Made by a program: the position numbers and the translations under genes. DNA of 64,000 bases from NCBI GenBank assembly GCA_020851465.1, contig JADZCR010000008.1, positions 62,001 through 126,000 on the forward strand, given 5' to 3'. Below, one piece after another: positions 10,458 through 19,600 of this stretch; position 1 is the first letter of the stretch; the number at the start of each line of letters is the position of its first letter. The notes beneath the pieces were generated by a model that worked only from the letters and a program-made list of their open reading frames with translations, was not told the origin of the DNA and did no database searches. The DNA comes from Phycisphaeraceae bacterium (GTDB lineage: Bacteria; Planctomycetota; Phycisphaerae; Phycisphaerales; Phycisphaeraceae).

Positions 10458-11150
10458 TCAAGCGCGGGAGAAAGCCCGCGCGGGACGACGTACCGCGTAG
10501 AGCCCCGCCGCAGCAAGCCCCAACAGGCTCAACATCGCAACCTGAGGTTCAGGAACGGGATTTCCGCCGCCACCCTGATTGACGCGGATGGTCTGGCCAT
10601 TGGGATAGCTCACAGGAACAGGAGGAAATGCTGCTTCACCAATCCCGCCGGTATCCGTCGAATAAAGCAGGAAGTCAAAGCCGAAGAAATCAATGGATGG
10701 TCCGACGTTGATCGTCGTGGAGCCTGCGTTCATCGCCATGAGTTGCAGGGTAAAGAGAATCTGAGGCGAGCCGATACCGCGACCGATATCGTCGTACGCA
10801 CCAGCAACACCTTCGAGTGTCTGACCCGCACCGGGGCCATTCACCAGCGAGCCGTCGCTGCCGAACGATGCGTCAGGCCTGACCACCGAACCGGGTACGA
10901 CTTGCAGAATCGACCGATCGCTGACCAGAAAGTCGGTGTCGAACGAGAAGATGCCATCCTCAACGTCCGGATTATTGACCAGAGCCTTAACCGTGGCGGT
11001 GGTCGTCTGACCGACGTTCAGGACATTGTTTTCGACTTCAATGGTGACAGTGACGCTTGGATCGCCCTGGGTCTGAGCCATCAAAGATGACCCGAGCGCC
11101 AATGACGCCACAAACGCAGCCAATAACGCTGTAACTCGCTTTGTAAACAC
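10458..11150 (-). CDS. PEP-CTERM sorting-domain protein
   Basis: This 230-residue protein starts at a GTG with an AAGGAG box upstream. It has a classic signal peptide (basic start, hydrophobic ALLAAFVASLALGSSL, then a small-residue cleavage site near AQTQ). A beta-rich domain follows, containing VTIEVENNVLNVGQTTTA and a G-rich turn region; it vaguely resembles cohesin-like folds, which is not proven. The C-terminus carries the sorting signal: VPEP, a hydrophobic helix (MLSLLGLAAAGLYAV) and a basic tail with RRPAR. PEP-CTERM proteins are exported and processed by an exosortase; no exosortase gene lies in this window. The gene is 209 bases upstream of the giant LEPR-XLL gene on the same strand and may be cotranscribed with it. 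Confidence 0.85.
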   Translation of the reverse strand: MFTKRVTALLAAFVASLALGSSLMAQTQGDPSVTVTIEVENNVLNVGQTTTATVKALVNNPDVEDGIFSFDTDFLVSDRSILQVVPGSVVRPDASFGSDGSLVNGPGAGQTLEGVAGAYDDIGRGIGSPQILFTLQLMAMNAGSTTINVGPSIDFFGFDFLLYSTDTGGIGEAAFPPVPVSYPNGQTIRVNQGGGGNPVPEPQVAMLSLLGLAAAGLYAVRRPARAFSRA

Positions 11151-11224
11151 TATTTCTCCTTCCTCAAAGATTGTGTTTAGAACGGTGGTTTTACACGAAA
11201 ATACCCTGACGATGAAGTGGTACG

Positions 11225-11253
11225 ATTATAACCCAAAATACCTAAAAAAGCAA
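11225..11253 (-). promoter_or_regulatory. Sigma-70-type promoter for the PEP-CTERM gene
   Basis: On the minus strand a TTGCTT -35 box (11253-11248) is separated by 17 bases from a perfect TATAAT -10 box (11230-11225). The predicted start of transcription lies about 70 bases before the GTG at 11150. An 11-base palindrome, GCAACAGTTGC (11250-11260), overlaps the -35 box and could be an operator. The wider 11151-11470 region is AT-rich and holds no gene I can support. Confidence 0.6.
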
Positions 11254-11470
11254 CAGTTGCGCTATAATTTTGCAGTTTTGCAGTTGAGGCCGATAACTTC
11301 GCAACAACCGATTTTAGGGGGCTAGCTCCCATTGCCGCATCAAGTCAGTGCGTCGATGGCACGATGAGGAATGCTCGTGATTGTCGATTGTGTTCGAGGG
11401 GCGAATCGTCCGATATAAACCCTCGCCACGACCTACCCTGATCTCCACCTAACCGACAGGAATCGCTCCC

Positions 11471-11845
11471 ATGTCAGAAACTCCCGCCAGCAACGATCCG
11501 CAAATCGAAAACCACGCCCGCGAACAGGTCGGCAGCCGACAGGTCCGCATGCGCATCGATGAGCGCGGCCTGACGACAACCTACGCCAACGCCTTCCGTA
11601 CCAACAGCTCTCCCGAAGAAGTCATCATTGACTTCGGGCTTAATCTCGTCACCCAGCCCGCCCAGCGCGACGGCGGCAAGGACGGGACACCCGGCGAAAT
11701 CCTCTTCCAGGTCACCAACCGCACGATCATGAACTACTACTCCGCCAAACGGCTCGCGATCACGCTGACCCAGATGATCAAGAGACACGAAGATCAGTTT
11801 GGTAACCTCGAACTCAACGCTGAGACTCGACGCAAAAAGAAGTAA
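11471..11845 (+). CDS. DUF3467 family protein
   Basis: A 124-residue cytoplasmic protein with no signal peptide or membrane segment. The core matches the DUF3467 family as I know it: TTYANAFRTNSSPEEVIIDFG near residues 37-57, a later strand giving ILFQVTNRTIMNYYSAKRL, and a final helix with LTQMIKRHEDQFG. The tail is basic (RRKKK). A weak GACAGG box precedes the ATG. The family has no established function; members occur widely in planctomycetes and other phyla. It is followed after 174 bases by a transglutaminase-like gene on the same strand, and the two may be cotranscribed. Confidence 0.8.
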   Translation: MSETPASNDPQIENHAREQVGSRQVRMRIDERGLTTTYANAFRTNSSPEEVIIDFGLNLVTQPAQRDGGKDGTPGEILFQVTNRTIMNYYSAKRLAITLTQMIKRHEDQFGNLELNAETRRKKK

Positions 11846-12019
11846 GCGCGTCGAATTACATCCCCAATCATCCGCAGCAAGGCCGACGGAACACGTCGGT
11901 CTTGTTATATGCGCAATTCGCGCGGGATTTCGGAATGAGGTCAATCTCTCATTGACGCTGCGCACCATCCGGGCGTGGTTTCTGATTACAATCTCCGTCC
12001 CCACAGACAGGAGTTTCCC

Positions 12020-12769
12020 GTGTCCACCACGACCACCGCCCGCCCCGCCGCCGCACGCCACATTGATCAGCGTTACATGCCCCGCGTGGGTGGGATCGAC
12101 CTTGAGCAGTCGCTCAACTACATCGCCGTCGCCGACGCCGGCGTGGATTTCTGCTACCGCTGCTACACCGGCAGCCGCCTGCCTTATCAAAAGGGTGCCC
12201 GGCCTGTGCTGGAAAAAATCGCAGCCGAGGTGACCGCGGGATCATCCGACCAGCGCGAAGCGGCGCTCCGGTTGAATGACTGGGTTTCCCGGAAGGTCGC
12301 CTGGGCCGGCTACCACTGGAAACACAAGGGCAAACGCCTCGCCACCGATCTGGCGTTGTCCGAGGAGAACCTCATCGAGCAGGGCTACGGCTGGTGCAAT
12401 GAGCAAGTCCGCGTGCTCTGCTGCCTCACTCAGGTGATTGATATTCCCTCACGCATCGTCTTCGCCTGCAATCGGGCAGGCAACTACGGCCACTGCGTCA
12501 CGGAAGTGCTGCTGGCGGGACAATGGTTGATGCTCGACGAGTCGTTCGGCTATGCCTTCGAGTTCAACGGCAAGCCGGTACGTGCGGTGGATGTGTTCGG
12601 CGATATCAGAATGCGCGAACACTTCCAGCCCATCTACAAAAAAATGTGCGACGACCTGATCAAGGAACTCGGCCACAGCATCCTCGACGGAGACTTCGCC
12701 ATGTCCGTCTCGCCCAATCCGCTCGATGGCTTTGAAGTGATCGGGTTCCACAATCACTTCGTTCACTGA
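12020..12769 (+). CDS. Transglutaminase-like cysteine protease-fold protein
   Basis: A 249-residue protein. I chose the GTG at 12020 because ACAGGAG lies just upstream; an in-frame ATG at 11975 has no such box. The transglutaminase-like core carries the usual Cys-His-Asp triad: C126 in GYGWCNEQ, H158 in GNYGHCV and D173 in WLMLDES. This fold includes proteases, amidases and peptide-modifying enzymes, so the substrate cannot be named. There is no signal peptide, so it probably acts in the cytoplasm. The N-terminal 90 residues, including a cysteine pair in FCYRCYTG, are not assigned. Confidence 0.75.
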   Translation: MSTTTTARPAAARHIDQRYMPRVGGIDLEQSLNYIAVADAGVDFCYRCYTGSRLPYQKGARPVLEKIAAEVTAGSSDQREAALRLNDWVSRKVAWAGYHWKHKGKRLATDLALSEENLIEQGYGWCNEQVRVLCCLTQVIDIPSRIVFACNRAGNYGHCVTEVLLAGQWLMLDESFGYAFEFNGKPVRAVDVFGDIRMREHFQPIYKKMCDDLIKELGHSILDGDFAMSVSPNPLDGFEVIGFHNHFVH

Positions 12770-12797
12770 ACGACGACTCGCTGCAGTTCCGACGAGT

Positions 12798-14027
12798 TCA
12801 CTCGACCGACACAGCCCAGACTTCGCTGTCAACTTTCTCCTCGCTGAACGGGCCGTGCGTAAAAAGAATCGTCGGTGAATGGACAGGATGAAACGGCCCT
12901 GGTCGTGAAATTGCCGGCAACCAACTTGGTGCCGCCGAATCTGTCGTGCTGATTTGCTGACACGCAAATTGACGCCCTTCGTCGGTCGATGCCAGATAAA
13001 AAACTTCCGTGGACGGATCACGCCAGGTATGCGATGACGCAGCGGTCGATGCGGCGATCACCACATGGATGCGGTCAGCGGTATCAATCGTCATGCTGCC
13101 ATCGGTCGGTACGCGATCGGCAGGAAGAAACCGGCTGAGATCAACCGTTTCCCACGCCTTTCCCGTCCAATGTGACAGCGGCAGATAGCGGTCGTTGCCC
13201 TTCTGCTTGCCTGTAAGAATCCAGGGCCGACCACGGGAGTCACAGACCAACCCCCAGTTGCGCGGATCGTCCTCCGCAGGCGGGTGAGGCACCGCAAAGC
13301 GAGATTCGTACAGGATGGGAGTATCGACTGTCGCACCCGACAGATCGGCCCAGGTCTTGCCGTCATCAACCGACTTGAGCAGCGCAACACCCAGCGAGTA
13401 CCCGCGTTGCTCGGAATAAAAATGTCCCGACACATACAACGTGCCCTGATGATCGGAAGTGATGATCGGGCCGAGGTGGGTATATCCAGGATCAATGTCC
13501 TGCGCCATCAGCGGCCGTGCGGACTCCCAAGCTTTGCCGGGGCGTTGTCTCTGGAACATCAGCGGATGCGGCTTCTCCCCGCCGCGATACACCAGACAAT
13601 CCATGCCCGAATACGTATGAAGCAGGTAGCCATACGTCGCGTTGTAACCGACGACCACTGCATTCCTGCCGATGGCGTCGAGCGAGTTGGGTTCTGTTGC
13701 CGTGCAGTGTTTGAACGTACCGCAGGGCCAGCGATCGGGGTAAATACCCCACGGACCATGCGGGCCGAACGTCAGGTGCAGTCGCTGCGCCGCATCCACG
13801 GTCAGCGACGGGTGGTTGTGATTATCCGCGCCGTCTCCGATGGAAATCGTTGGCCCCCACTGGCGCGTCGCGTGATCAAACGTCCTGCCGCGCGTTTGAG
13901 CCGGCGCATCCGTCCAGACCACATGCGTTTTGCCGGCTATCGTCACGCACTTATTTGAAAATCCATACGCGGTCGCACGGTCGGAGCCTTGCGACGAAAG
14001 CAGAAATGGTTTGCCGAGCTGCCCCAT
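12798..14027 (-). CDS. BNR-repeat (sialidase-like) propeller protein
   Basis: A 409-residue protein resembling the BNR_4 family. Diagnostic stretches are HVVWTDAP, DNHNHPSLTVD and LHLTFGPHG in the N-terminal third, an Asp-box-like SVDDGKTW, and later LASTDEGRQF. Proteins of this type are six-bladed propellers, often linked to polysaccharide breakdown; the exact activity of this one is unknown. I see no clear signal peptide from the chosen ATG, which is unexpected for a polysaccharide-acting protein. It lies 57 bases downstream of the ceramidase-like gene on the same strand and is probably in the same operon. Confidence 0.75.
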   Translation of the reverse strand: MGQLGKPFLLSSQGSDRATAYGFSNKCVTIAGKTHVVWTDAPAQTRGRTFDHATRQWGPTISIGDGADNHNHPSLTVDAAQRLHLTFGPHGPWGIYPDRWPCGTFKHCTATEPNSLDAIGRNAVVVGYNATYGYLLHTYSGMDCLVYRGGEKPHPLMFQRQRPGKAWESARPLMAQDIDPGYTHLGPIITSDHQGTLYVSGHFYSEQRGYSLGVALLKSVDDGKTWADLSGATVDTPILYESRFAVPHPPAEDDPRNWGLVCDSRGRPWILTGKQKGNDRYLPLSHWTGKAWETVDLSRFLPADRVPTDGSMTIDTADRIHVVIAASTAASSHTWRDPSTEVFYLASTDEGRQFACQQISTTDSAAPSWLPAISRPGPFHPVHSPTILFTHGPFSEEKVDSEVWAVSVE

Positions 14028-14084
14028 CGAATTAACTTTTCCTGCTGACTATTCAGGTTGGCGGGATTGGTCTGTCTTAATGCG

Positions 14085-15464
14085 TCAGGTGAACAACTCG
14101 GCGATTCCCTTGACCGTGATCTCCACGAGTTCCTGGCCGCCTTCGGGTCCGACCTTGCTGACGACGGGCAGTGCGCCATAGCTGCCGCCATCGACACCGC
14201 GTTGCGTCGGCAGATACCAGCCCAAGCCGGCGGTGATCTGCGCCAGAAACGTCTGGGCTGCGACACTGCGGGCTTTGATCTGCTGCCCATAATCCACGTA
14301 AATCTCAAACGGATTAGTCGCCAGCACCATCTCGCCGAGTCGCAGGAAATGCAGTTCAGCCTTCACCGGCTGGCTCTTGAGCTTGCCGTCGAATATGTCC
14401 ACCACGCGCTGTAGCCGCGACGGCCACCACGAGGCGGGATCCATATTCCTTTTCAACGCGGCGGCGTGCTCTCTCTCGGACCAGTCGCGTTCCTTCCGTG
14501 AAATCTGACGCGGCGTAAGCGTCACGCGCTTGATGCTGTGAATCACCGGCGTCGGGCCATCATCAGGTTTTGTACACGCCAGGGCACGCTCAACCTCTCC
14601 CGCCACGCGCTGCGCGATCTCCTGCCGTTCCGTGATGCCGCGACGTTGGCGCATCAATTCTTCCTGCTTGCTGTTGAGGATGAAATGGGGCGACTGATCG
14701 CCCGCGATGCCGCAAAGCGGCAACACCCAGAGCCGCTCACCCAGACGGCGGCGAAGCTCGACGCGGATGTCATGCCAGAAGTCGGCGGAGAATTTCTCGA
14801 TATGCTCATCCACCTGCGCGGGACAAGGCACATCGAGCATGATGCCACTCAGACGGCCGGAGGTGTCCCAGATAAAAAGCATGTCGAGCGAGTGATCCTC
14901 CTGCCCCTCGATGCCACGGAATTCCGGCAGCGCAGCATTGCCGTACATCCGCGTTGAGCCGTCGGCGTAATACGGGCGGCGATTGTGCGCCACGACCGCA
15001 TGACCGAATGCCCGACCGATCCGCGCCGGTGCCAGCGACCGCCATGCTTCGACTACCGCTTCGGCTGCGCGATCTGCCAGCAGCGTCATACATTCTCGCG
15101 CGGTCATAACGTCTCCGCCGGGGTCCACATAAAAACCTTCGATGAACGCCAGAGACGCATGGGTGTGCGTCCCGGTCATGATGAGGTTGTCGGCAGGCAG
15201 TTCCGGCAGCGTCCGCGCCAGACGCTGACGCACAGCCGCCATCAACTCCTCGGAGACGGTCACCAGATCAAAGGAGACAAGTACCGTGCGATGAGGATAG
15301 GCTCCGCCCGCTGCGCCTGCCGGCGCAGAGTCGCCCTCGATAGCCATGGCGGTGAGTGTTAACGGGTCCATTGCTTCGCGGGCGATGCGATTGTGCATTT
15401 GCCCCATCAGCAAGGCCGGTCGATTCGGCACAATACTTCGTGACGCCCATCCGATTTTGAGCAT
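14085..15464 (-). CDS. Neutral/alkaline ceramidase-like hydrolase
   Basis: A 459-residue protein with the hallmarks of the neutral/alkaline non-lysosomal ceramidase N-terminal domain: an opening of the type IGWASRSIVPNRPALLMG, VLVSFDLVTVSEEL, and the metal-site motif TGTHTHASLAF near residues 97-107. CGIAGDQSP resembles the conserved glycine-rich active-site stretch. True ceramidases are longer and exported; this protein lacks a signal peptide and the usual C-terminal domain, so it belongs to the broad hypothetical branch of the superfamily. The substrate could be an amide or ester other than ceramide. It heads a two-gene minus-strand unit with the BNR propeller gene. Confidence 0.7.
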   Translation of the reverse strand: MLKIGWASRSIVPNRPALLMGQMHNRIAREAMDPLTLTAMAIEGDSAPAGAAGGAYPHRTVLVSFDLVTVSEELMAAVRQRLARTLPELPADNLIMTGTHTHASLAFIEGFYVDPGGDVMTARECMTLLADRAAEAVVEAWRSLAPARIGRAFGHAVVAHNRRPYYADGSTRMYGNAALPEFRGIEGQEDHSLDMLFIWDTSGRLSGIMLDVPCPAQVDEHIEKFSADFWHDIRVELRRRLGERLWVLPLCGIAGDQSPHFILNSKQEELMRQRRGITERQEIAQRVAGEVERALACTKPDDGPTPVIHSIKRVTLTPRQISRKERDWSEREHAAALKRNMDPASWWPSRLQRVVDIFDGKLKSQPVKAELHFLRLGEMVLATNPFEIYVDYGQQIKARSVAAQTFLAQITAGLGWYLPTQRGVDGGSYGALPVVSKVGPEGGQELVEITVKGIAELFT

Positions 15465-15575
15465 GATCCTGTCCCTTGAAAGTCAAGACGGACATCATAA
15501 TCAGTGCGCAAAATCAAATTGAGCCGCAGGGGGACTGCGACGAAATTAATGCGAAATGAACGACGAACATCTGGA

Positions 15576-16316
15576 TCAGCCGCGCTGACGCCGTGAAAGA
15601 ATCAACGCGCTACCCAGCCCCAGCAGGCAAAGCGATGCAGGCTCAGGTGTGCTGAAGACAAAGTTGCTGATGCCTCGTGAGCCGTTTGAGTCGTCCCCGA
15701 AAACCAAGCTGAGCGTGTGACCGGCGGTCGCACTGACGTTGGGTGAGAAAGTGTTATGCGTCGTGCCGGAAATCGTGGTGTTGGTCAGTGGTCCCCACAT
15801 GCTGACGGGCGTGCCACCGACATCTTTGATGACCTCGATGTGAGGCATGACGCGGTCGGTTTTGTAACCCGCCAGATCGAAGCTCTCCAGCGTGACCGTT
15901 TTTCCGTTGAGAGGAATCAGACGGATTTCAACGTAGTAAGGTGGAATCTGGCCGTTGTAGATCACCTGAGCCAGGTCACCAAAGTTATCCCCCGGTTGGC
16001 TGTAGTAGGCGACCGCACCGGTATAAAAATTGTCGAGAGGATTAGTCGGGTGGTAGTAACGGTACTCAACATTGACGTCAGGAGTGTAGCCACCGGCTGA
16101 TCCGTATCGCCAATTGGCGCCGGCTGGATCGAAATCCGTCACTGCATCGCCATAGTTTTGGAAACTGTACCCGCCGTTGGCTATGCGCGTGGTCTTGGTC
16201 GAGTCGGTGTAGAACTCAAAGGTCAGCGATGTCGCCTCCGCGATGCCGCTTATTGCGAACAGCAACATCAGCACGGAAGCACTCAACAGCAATCGGGGCG
16301 AGGTCATCGAAGACAT
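15576..16316 (-). CDS. PEP-CTERM sorting-domain protein
   Basis: A 246-residue exported protein. I chose the ATG at 16316 because AGGAGG (16325-16330) sits eight bases upstream; an in-frame start at 16346 is poorer. The signal peptide is LLLSASVLMLLFAISGIAEA. The body is beta-rich and aromatic (many Tyr and Asn), with no family I recognise. The C-terminus is a PEP-CTERM signal: TPEP, a hydrophobic helix (LCLLGLGSALIL) and SRRQRG. It stands alone between the ceramidase-like gene and the divergent RND permease gene. On the minus strand TTGAAT, 16 bases and TAGATT near 16400 may be its promoter. Confidence 0.8.
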   Translation of the reverse strand: MSSMTSPRLLLSASVLMLLFAISGIAEATSLTFEFYTDSTKTTRIANGGYSFQNYGDAVTDFDPAGANWRYGSAGGYTPDVNVEYRYYHPTNPLDNFYTGAVAYYSQPGDNFGDLAQVIYNGQIPPYYVEIRLIPLNGKTVTLESFDLAGYKTDRVMPHIEVIKDVGGTPVSMWGPLTNTTISGTTHNTFSPNVSATAGHTLSLVFGDDSNGSRGISNFVFSTPEPASLCLLGLGSALILSRRQRG

Positions 16317-16346
16317 GCTTTCTTCCTCCTGTTGGCTTTTCGACAA

Positions 16347-16692
16347 TCCGCGGACTGGTCAACCTGAAATCGACCTTGAACGCGGTCTCCTCAAATCTAT
16401 CGCAAAAATCTAGGAATTCAAGACTATTTCAACCTTCTGCCTGAGTAAATTTTACCTTTTTGCCACCTAATAAGGAAGCGGTCAATGCTCCCGTCGAGGG
16501 AAATCGAATCCCGACGGATATAGCTTATCCGTCAGGCTTCCATACTATTTGCAAGCTAAAGTGTTGCTCCGCGTTTCACCTGAAATCCACCGCCCCCCGG
16601 AAACCAACCCCGGAAGCTAACCCTCGGAAGCTAATCCCCCGCAAACACGGACCATTACTGCAGGGGATGGCCTGATCGTAGAAGCAGCCCTC
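16347..16692. other. Divergent intergenic region with a short tandem repeat
   Basis: No gene is supported here. The left part is AT-rich and probably holds the minus-strand promoter of the PEP-CTERM gene. At 16598-16638 there are three imperfect head-to-tail copies of a 14-base unit close to CGGAAGCTAACCCC, about 55 bases before the RND permease start. The last copy runs into AAGCTAATCCCCCGC, which recurs with one change at 19960-19974 before the acs gene. Confidence 0.5.
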
Positions 16693-19600
16693 ATGCAACG
16701 ACTAGCCGAAATCTGTATTCGTCGGCCGATCTTCGCCTCGATGATTATCCTCGCGCTGGTGGTCGTGGGTGTCACCAGCTATATGCGGCTAGGTGTGGAT
16801 CGACTTCCCTCGGTGGACCTGCCCACCGTCAGCATCCGCACGACGCTTGCCGGTGCCTCTCCGGAGGAAATGGAAAGCGAAGTCACGAAGGTCATTGAGG
16901 AAGTCGTCAACACGGTCGAGGGCATTGATGAGCTGCGCTCGATCTCCGGAGCAGGCGCCTCGGTGGTGATCGCCACCTTCAAGCTCAATCGGAACATCGA
17001 CTCCGCGGCGCAGGATGTGCGTGATCGCGTGCAGACTGCCTTGCGTCGCCTGCCGGATGACGCGGACCCGCCGGTGGTGAGCAAGGTTGACAATGACTCG
17101 ACGCCGGTGCTTTCGATCGCGGTCTCAGGTGAGCGGACAATCCGGGAGCTAACCGAGATCGCTGACAAGATCGTGAAGGTTCGACTGGAGCGATCCACGG
17201 GTGTGGGTCAGATCAACCTTTCCGGCGGACTGGAACGAACAATCAACATCTGGGTCAACGCTGACAGACTGGCGGCCCACCGCCTGCCCATCACTGCGGT
17301 GCGTGATGCCATCGCCCGTGAAAATGCGGATGTTCCCGGCGGAAACGTCACCGGCAGCGACCGGGAGCAGATCCTCCGCACCACAGCCAAGCTCAAGGAT
17401 GCGGCAGCTTTTGAGCGGGTCGTGATCGCCAACATCAACGGCGCACCGCTGCGGGTCAGCGACATCGGCCGGGCGGAGGACGGCAATCGCGAACCGCGCT
17501 CCTTCGCCCGGCTCAACGGCAAGCCGGCGGTGGTGCTCGATGTCGTCCGACAGTCCGGCGCCAACACCGTCGAAGTCATCGAGGGGATCAAGGAAAAACT
17601 TCCCCAGGTACTCGACGAGGTACCACCGGGCGTCCGGGTTGAAGTCATCCGCGATCAGTCACGCTACATCTACGCAGCCCTGCATGAGATCGACACGCAC
17701 CTGATTCTCGGCAGCGTCCTGGCGTGTCTGGTCGTCCTCGCCTTCATGCGGAGCTGGCGTTCCACGATCATCGCATCCGTGGCGATCCCGGCCTCGGTCA
17801 TCTCAACCTTCGGCATGATGTGGGCGCTGGGCTTCACGCTCAATGCGGTCACCATGCTCGCGCTGGTTTTGATGGTCGGCATCGTGATCGACGATGCGAT
17901 CGTCGTGCTGGAAAATATCTATCGCTTTGTCGAGGAAAAGAAAATGAACCCGATGGACGCCGCCCGCGAGGCGACCGCTGAAATCGGGCTGGCAGTGCTC
18001 GCGACGACGCTGAGTCTGGTCGTCATCTTCGTCCCCGTTTCGTTCATGTCGAGTATTTCCGGGCGGTTTCTCTACCAATTCGGCATCACGGCGGCGGTCG
18101 CGGTCCTGGTCAGCCTGCTCGTGTCGTTCACACTCACGCCGATGATGAGCGCGCGGCTGCTGCGAACGAATGATTCCAGCCACGGCGGTCACGCAGCCGC
18201 GGAAGCGAAGTCACGCGGCGGGTTTTACGGCGTCATCGACCGCGGCTACACCGCGTTGCTCAAACTCGCCATGCGCTTTCGCATTCCCGTCGCCTTTGTC
18301 GGCCTGCTCGTGATCCTTTCGGCAATCCCCCTCTACCGCGCGGTCCGACAGGAGTACACGCCTAGCGACGTGGATGAGGCGGAGTTCAGCCTCAACGTCA
18401 CCGCCCGTGAGGGTACGAGTCTTTCAGCCATGGACGGCGCGATGAAAGCCATTGAGGACGACGTGCGTCAGATCGTCGTCAACGGCCAAAAGCCCGTGCA
18501 GGTCATGCTCACGACCATCGGCGGCGGATTTCTCGGACAGGTCAATCAGGGCAGCGCGTATATCCGCATCGCTCCGCATGAACAACGGATTTTCTCGCTC
18601 GGTCGGTTGTGGCGGGAACTGATCCACGGCAGACCACGCCAGGCCTTTGCTGGGAATTACTCGCAACGCGATGTGATGCTGGCGATCCGTAAAAAGCTGG
18701 CACAATACTCCGACCTGCGCACCTCGGTGCGGAACTATCCCTCTTTCAACATCGGCGGCGGAAACTTCGACATCGACTTCGCCATCCGCGGACCCGAATT
18801 GTCCGTGCTGGCGGCCAAGGCGGAAGAGCTGCGCATCAAATCCAAAGACCTCGGCGGAATCGTCGATGCCGACACCACGCTCAAACTCGACAAGCCCGAA
18901 CTCCACGTGGAACTCGACCGCGAACGGGCCGCTGACCTGCACATCAACGCCCGCGACCTGGGAGCCACGCTGCGATTGATGGTCGGCGGTGCGGAGGAGA
19001 TTTCACGCTTCCGTGATGAATCACTCAACGAAGATTACGACGTGCAACTGCGCCTCAGCGAGGACTTCCGCAACAAGGCGTCGTCCCTGTCGCAGTTGTA
19101 CGTGCCGCGAAACGACGGCGGCGTGATCGAACTTGCCAATGTCGCCTCCATCCGTGACACCGGAAGCGCTTCGCGCATCGACCGCCTCGACCGTCAGCGC
19201 GTCGTCAATCTCCGTGCCTCGATCGGGCCGGGCTACGCACTGGCGGATCGTCTCGAGGCGTTGCGCCACGCTTCGACCGAACTGGGCCTGCCGCAGGGTT
19301 ACACCACGGTGGTCGTCGGTCGCGGCCGCGAACTGGAACGGACCTTCACCGAATTTCTCTGGGCGTTTCTCCTTTCGATCATCTTCATGTACATGATCCT
19401 GGCGGCACAATATGAGAGCCTCATCCATCCGCTGACGATCCTGCTCTCGCTGCCGCTGTCGGTGCCTTTCGCTCTGCTGTCGCTCTACCTGACCGGCGGC
19501 ACGCTCAATCTCTACTCGGCCCTGGGCATCCTGGTGCTTTTCGGCGTCGTGAAAAAGAACTCGATCCTTCAGATCGATCACATGAACAAACTCCGCGCTG

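Noticed and set aside
10214-10516. Minus-strand frame of 100 codons between the PEP-CTERM and giant genes
   Set aside because: It overlaps both genes in another frame, and its residues have no known motif.
16480-16515. Stem resembling a tRNA T-arm (GGGA ... TCCC)
   Set aside because: The loop reads AATCGAA, not the TTCRANY consensus, and no anticodon or acceptor stem could be paired around it.
16460-16675. Short plus-strand frame of 71 codons before the RND permease
   Set aside because: It runs through the 14-base tandem repeat and lacks a ribosome-binding site, so coding is unlikely.
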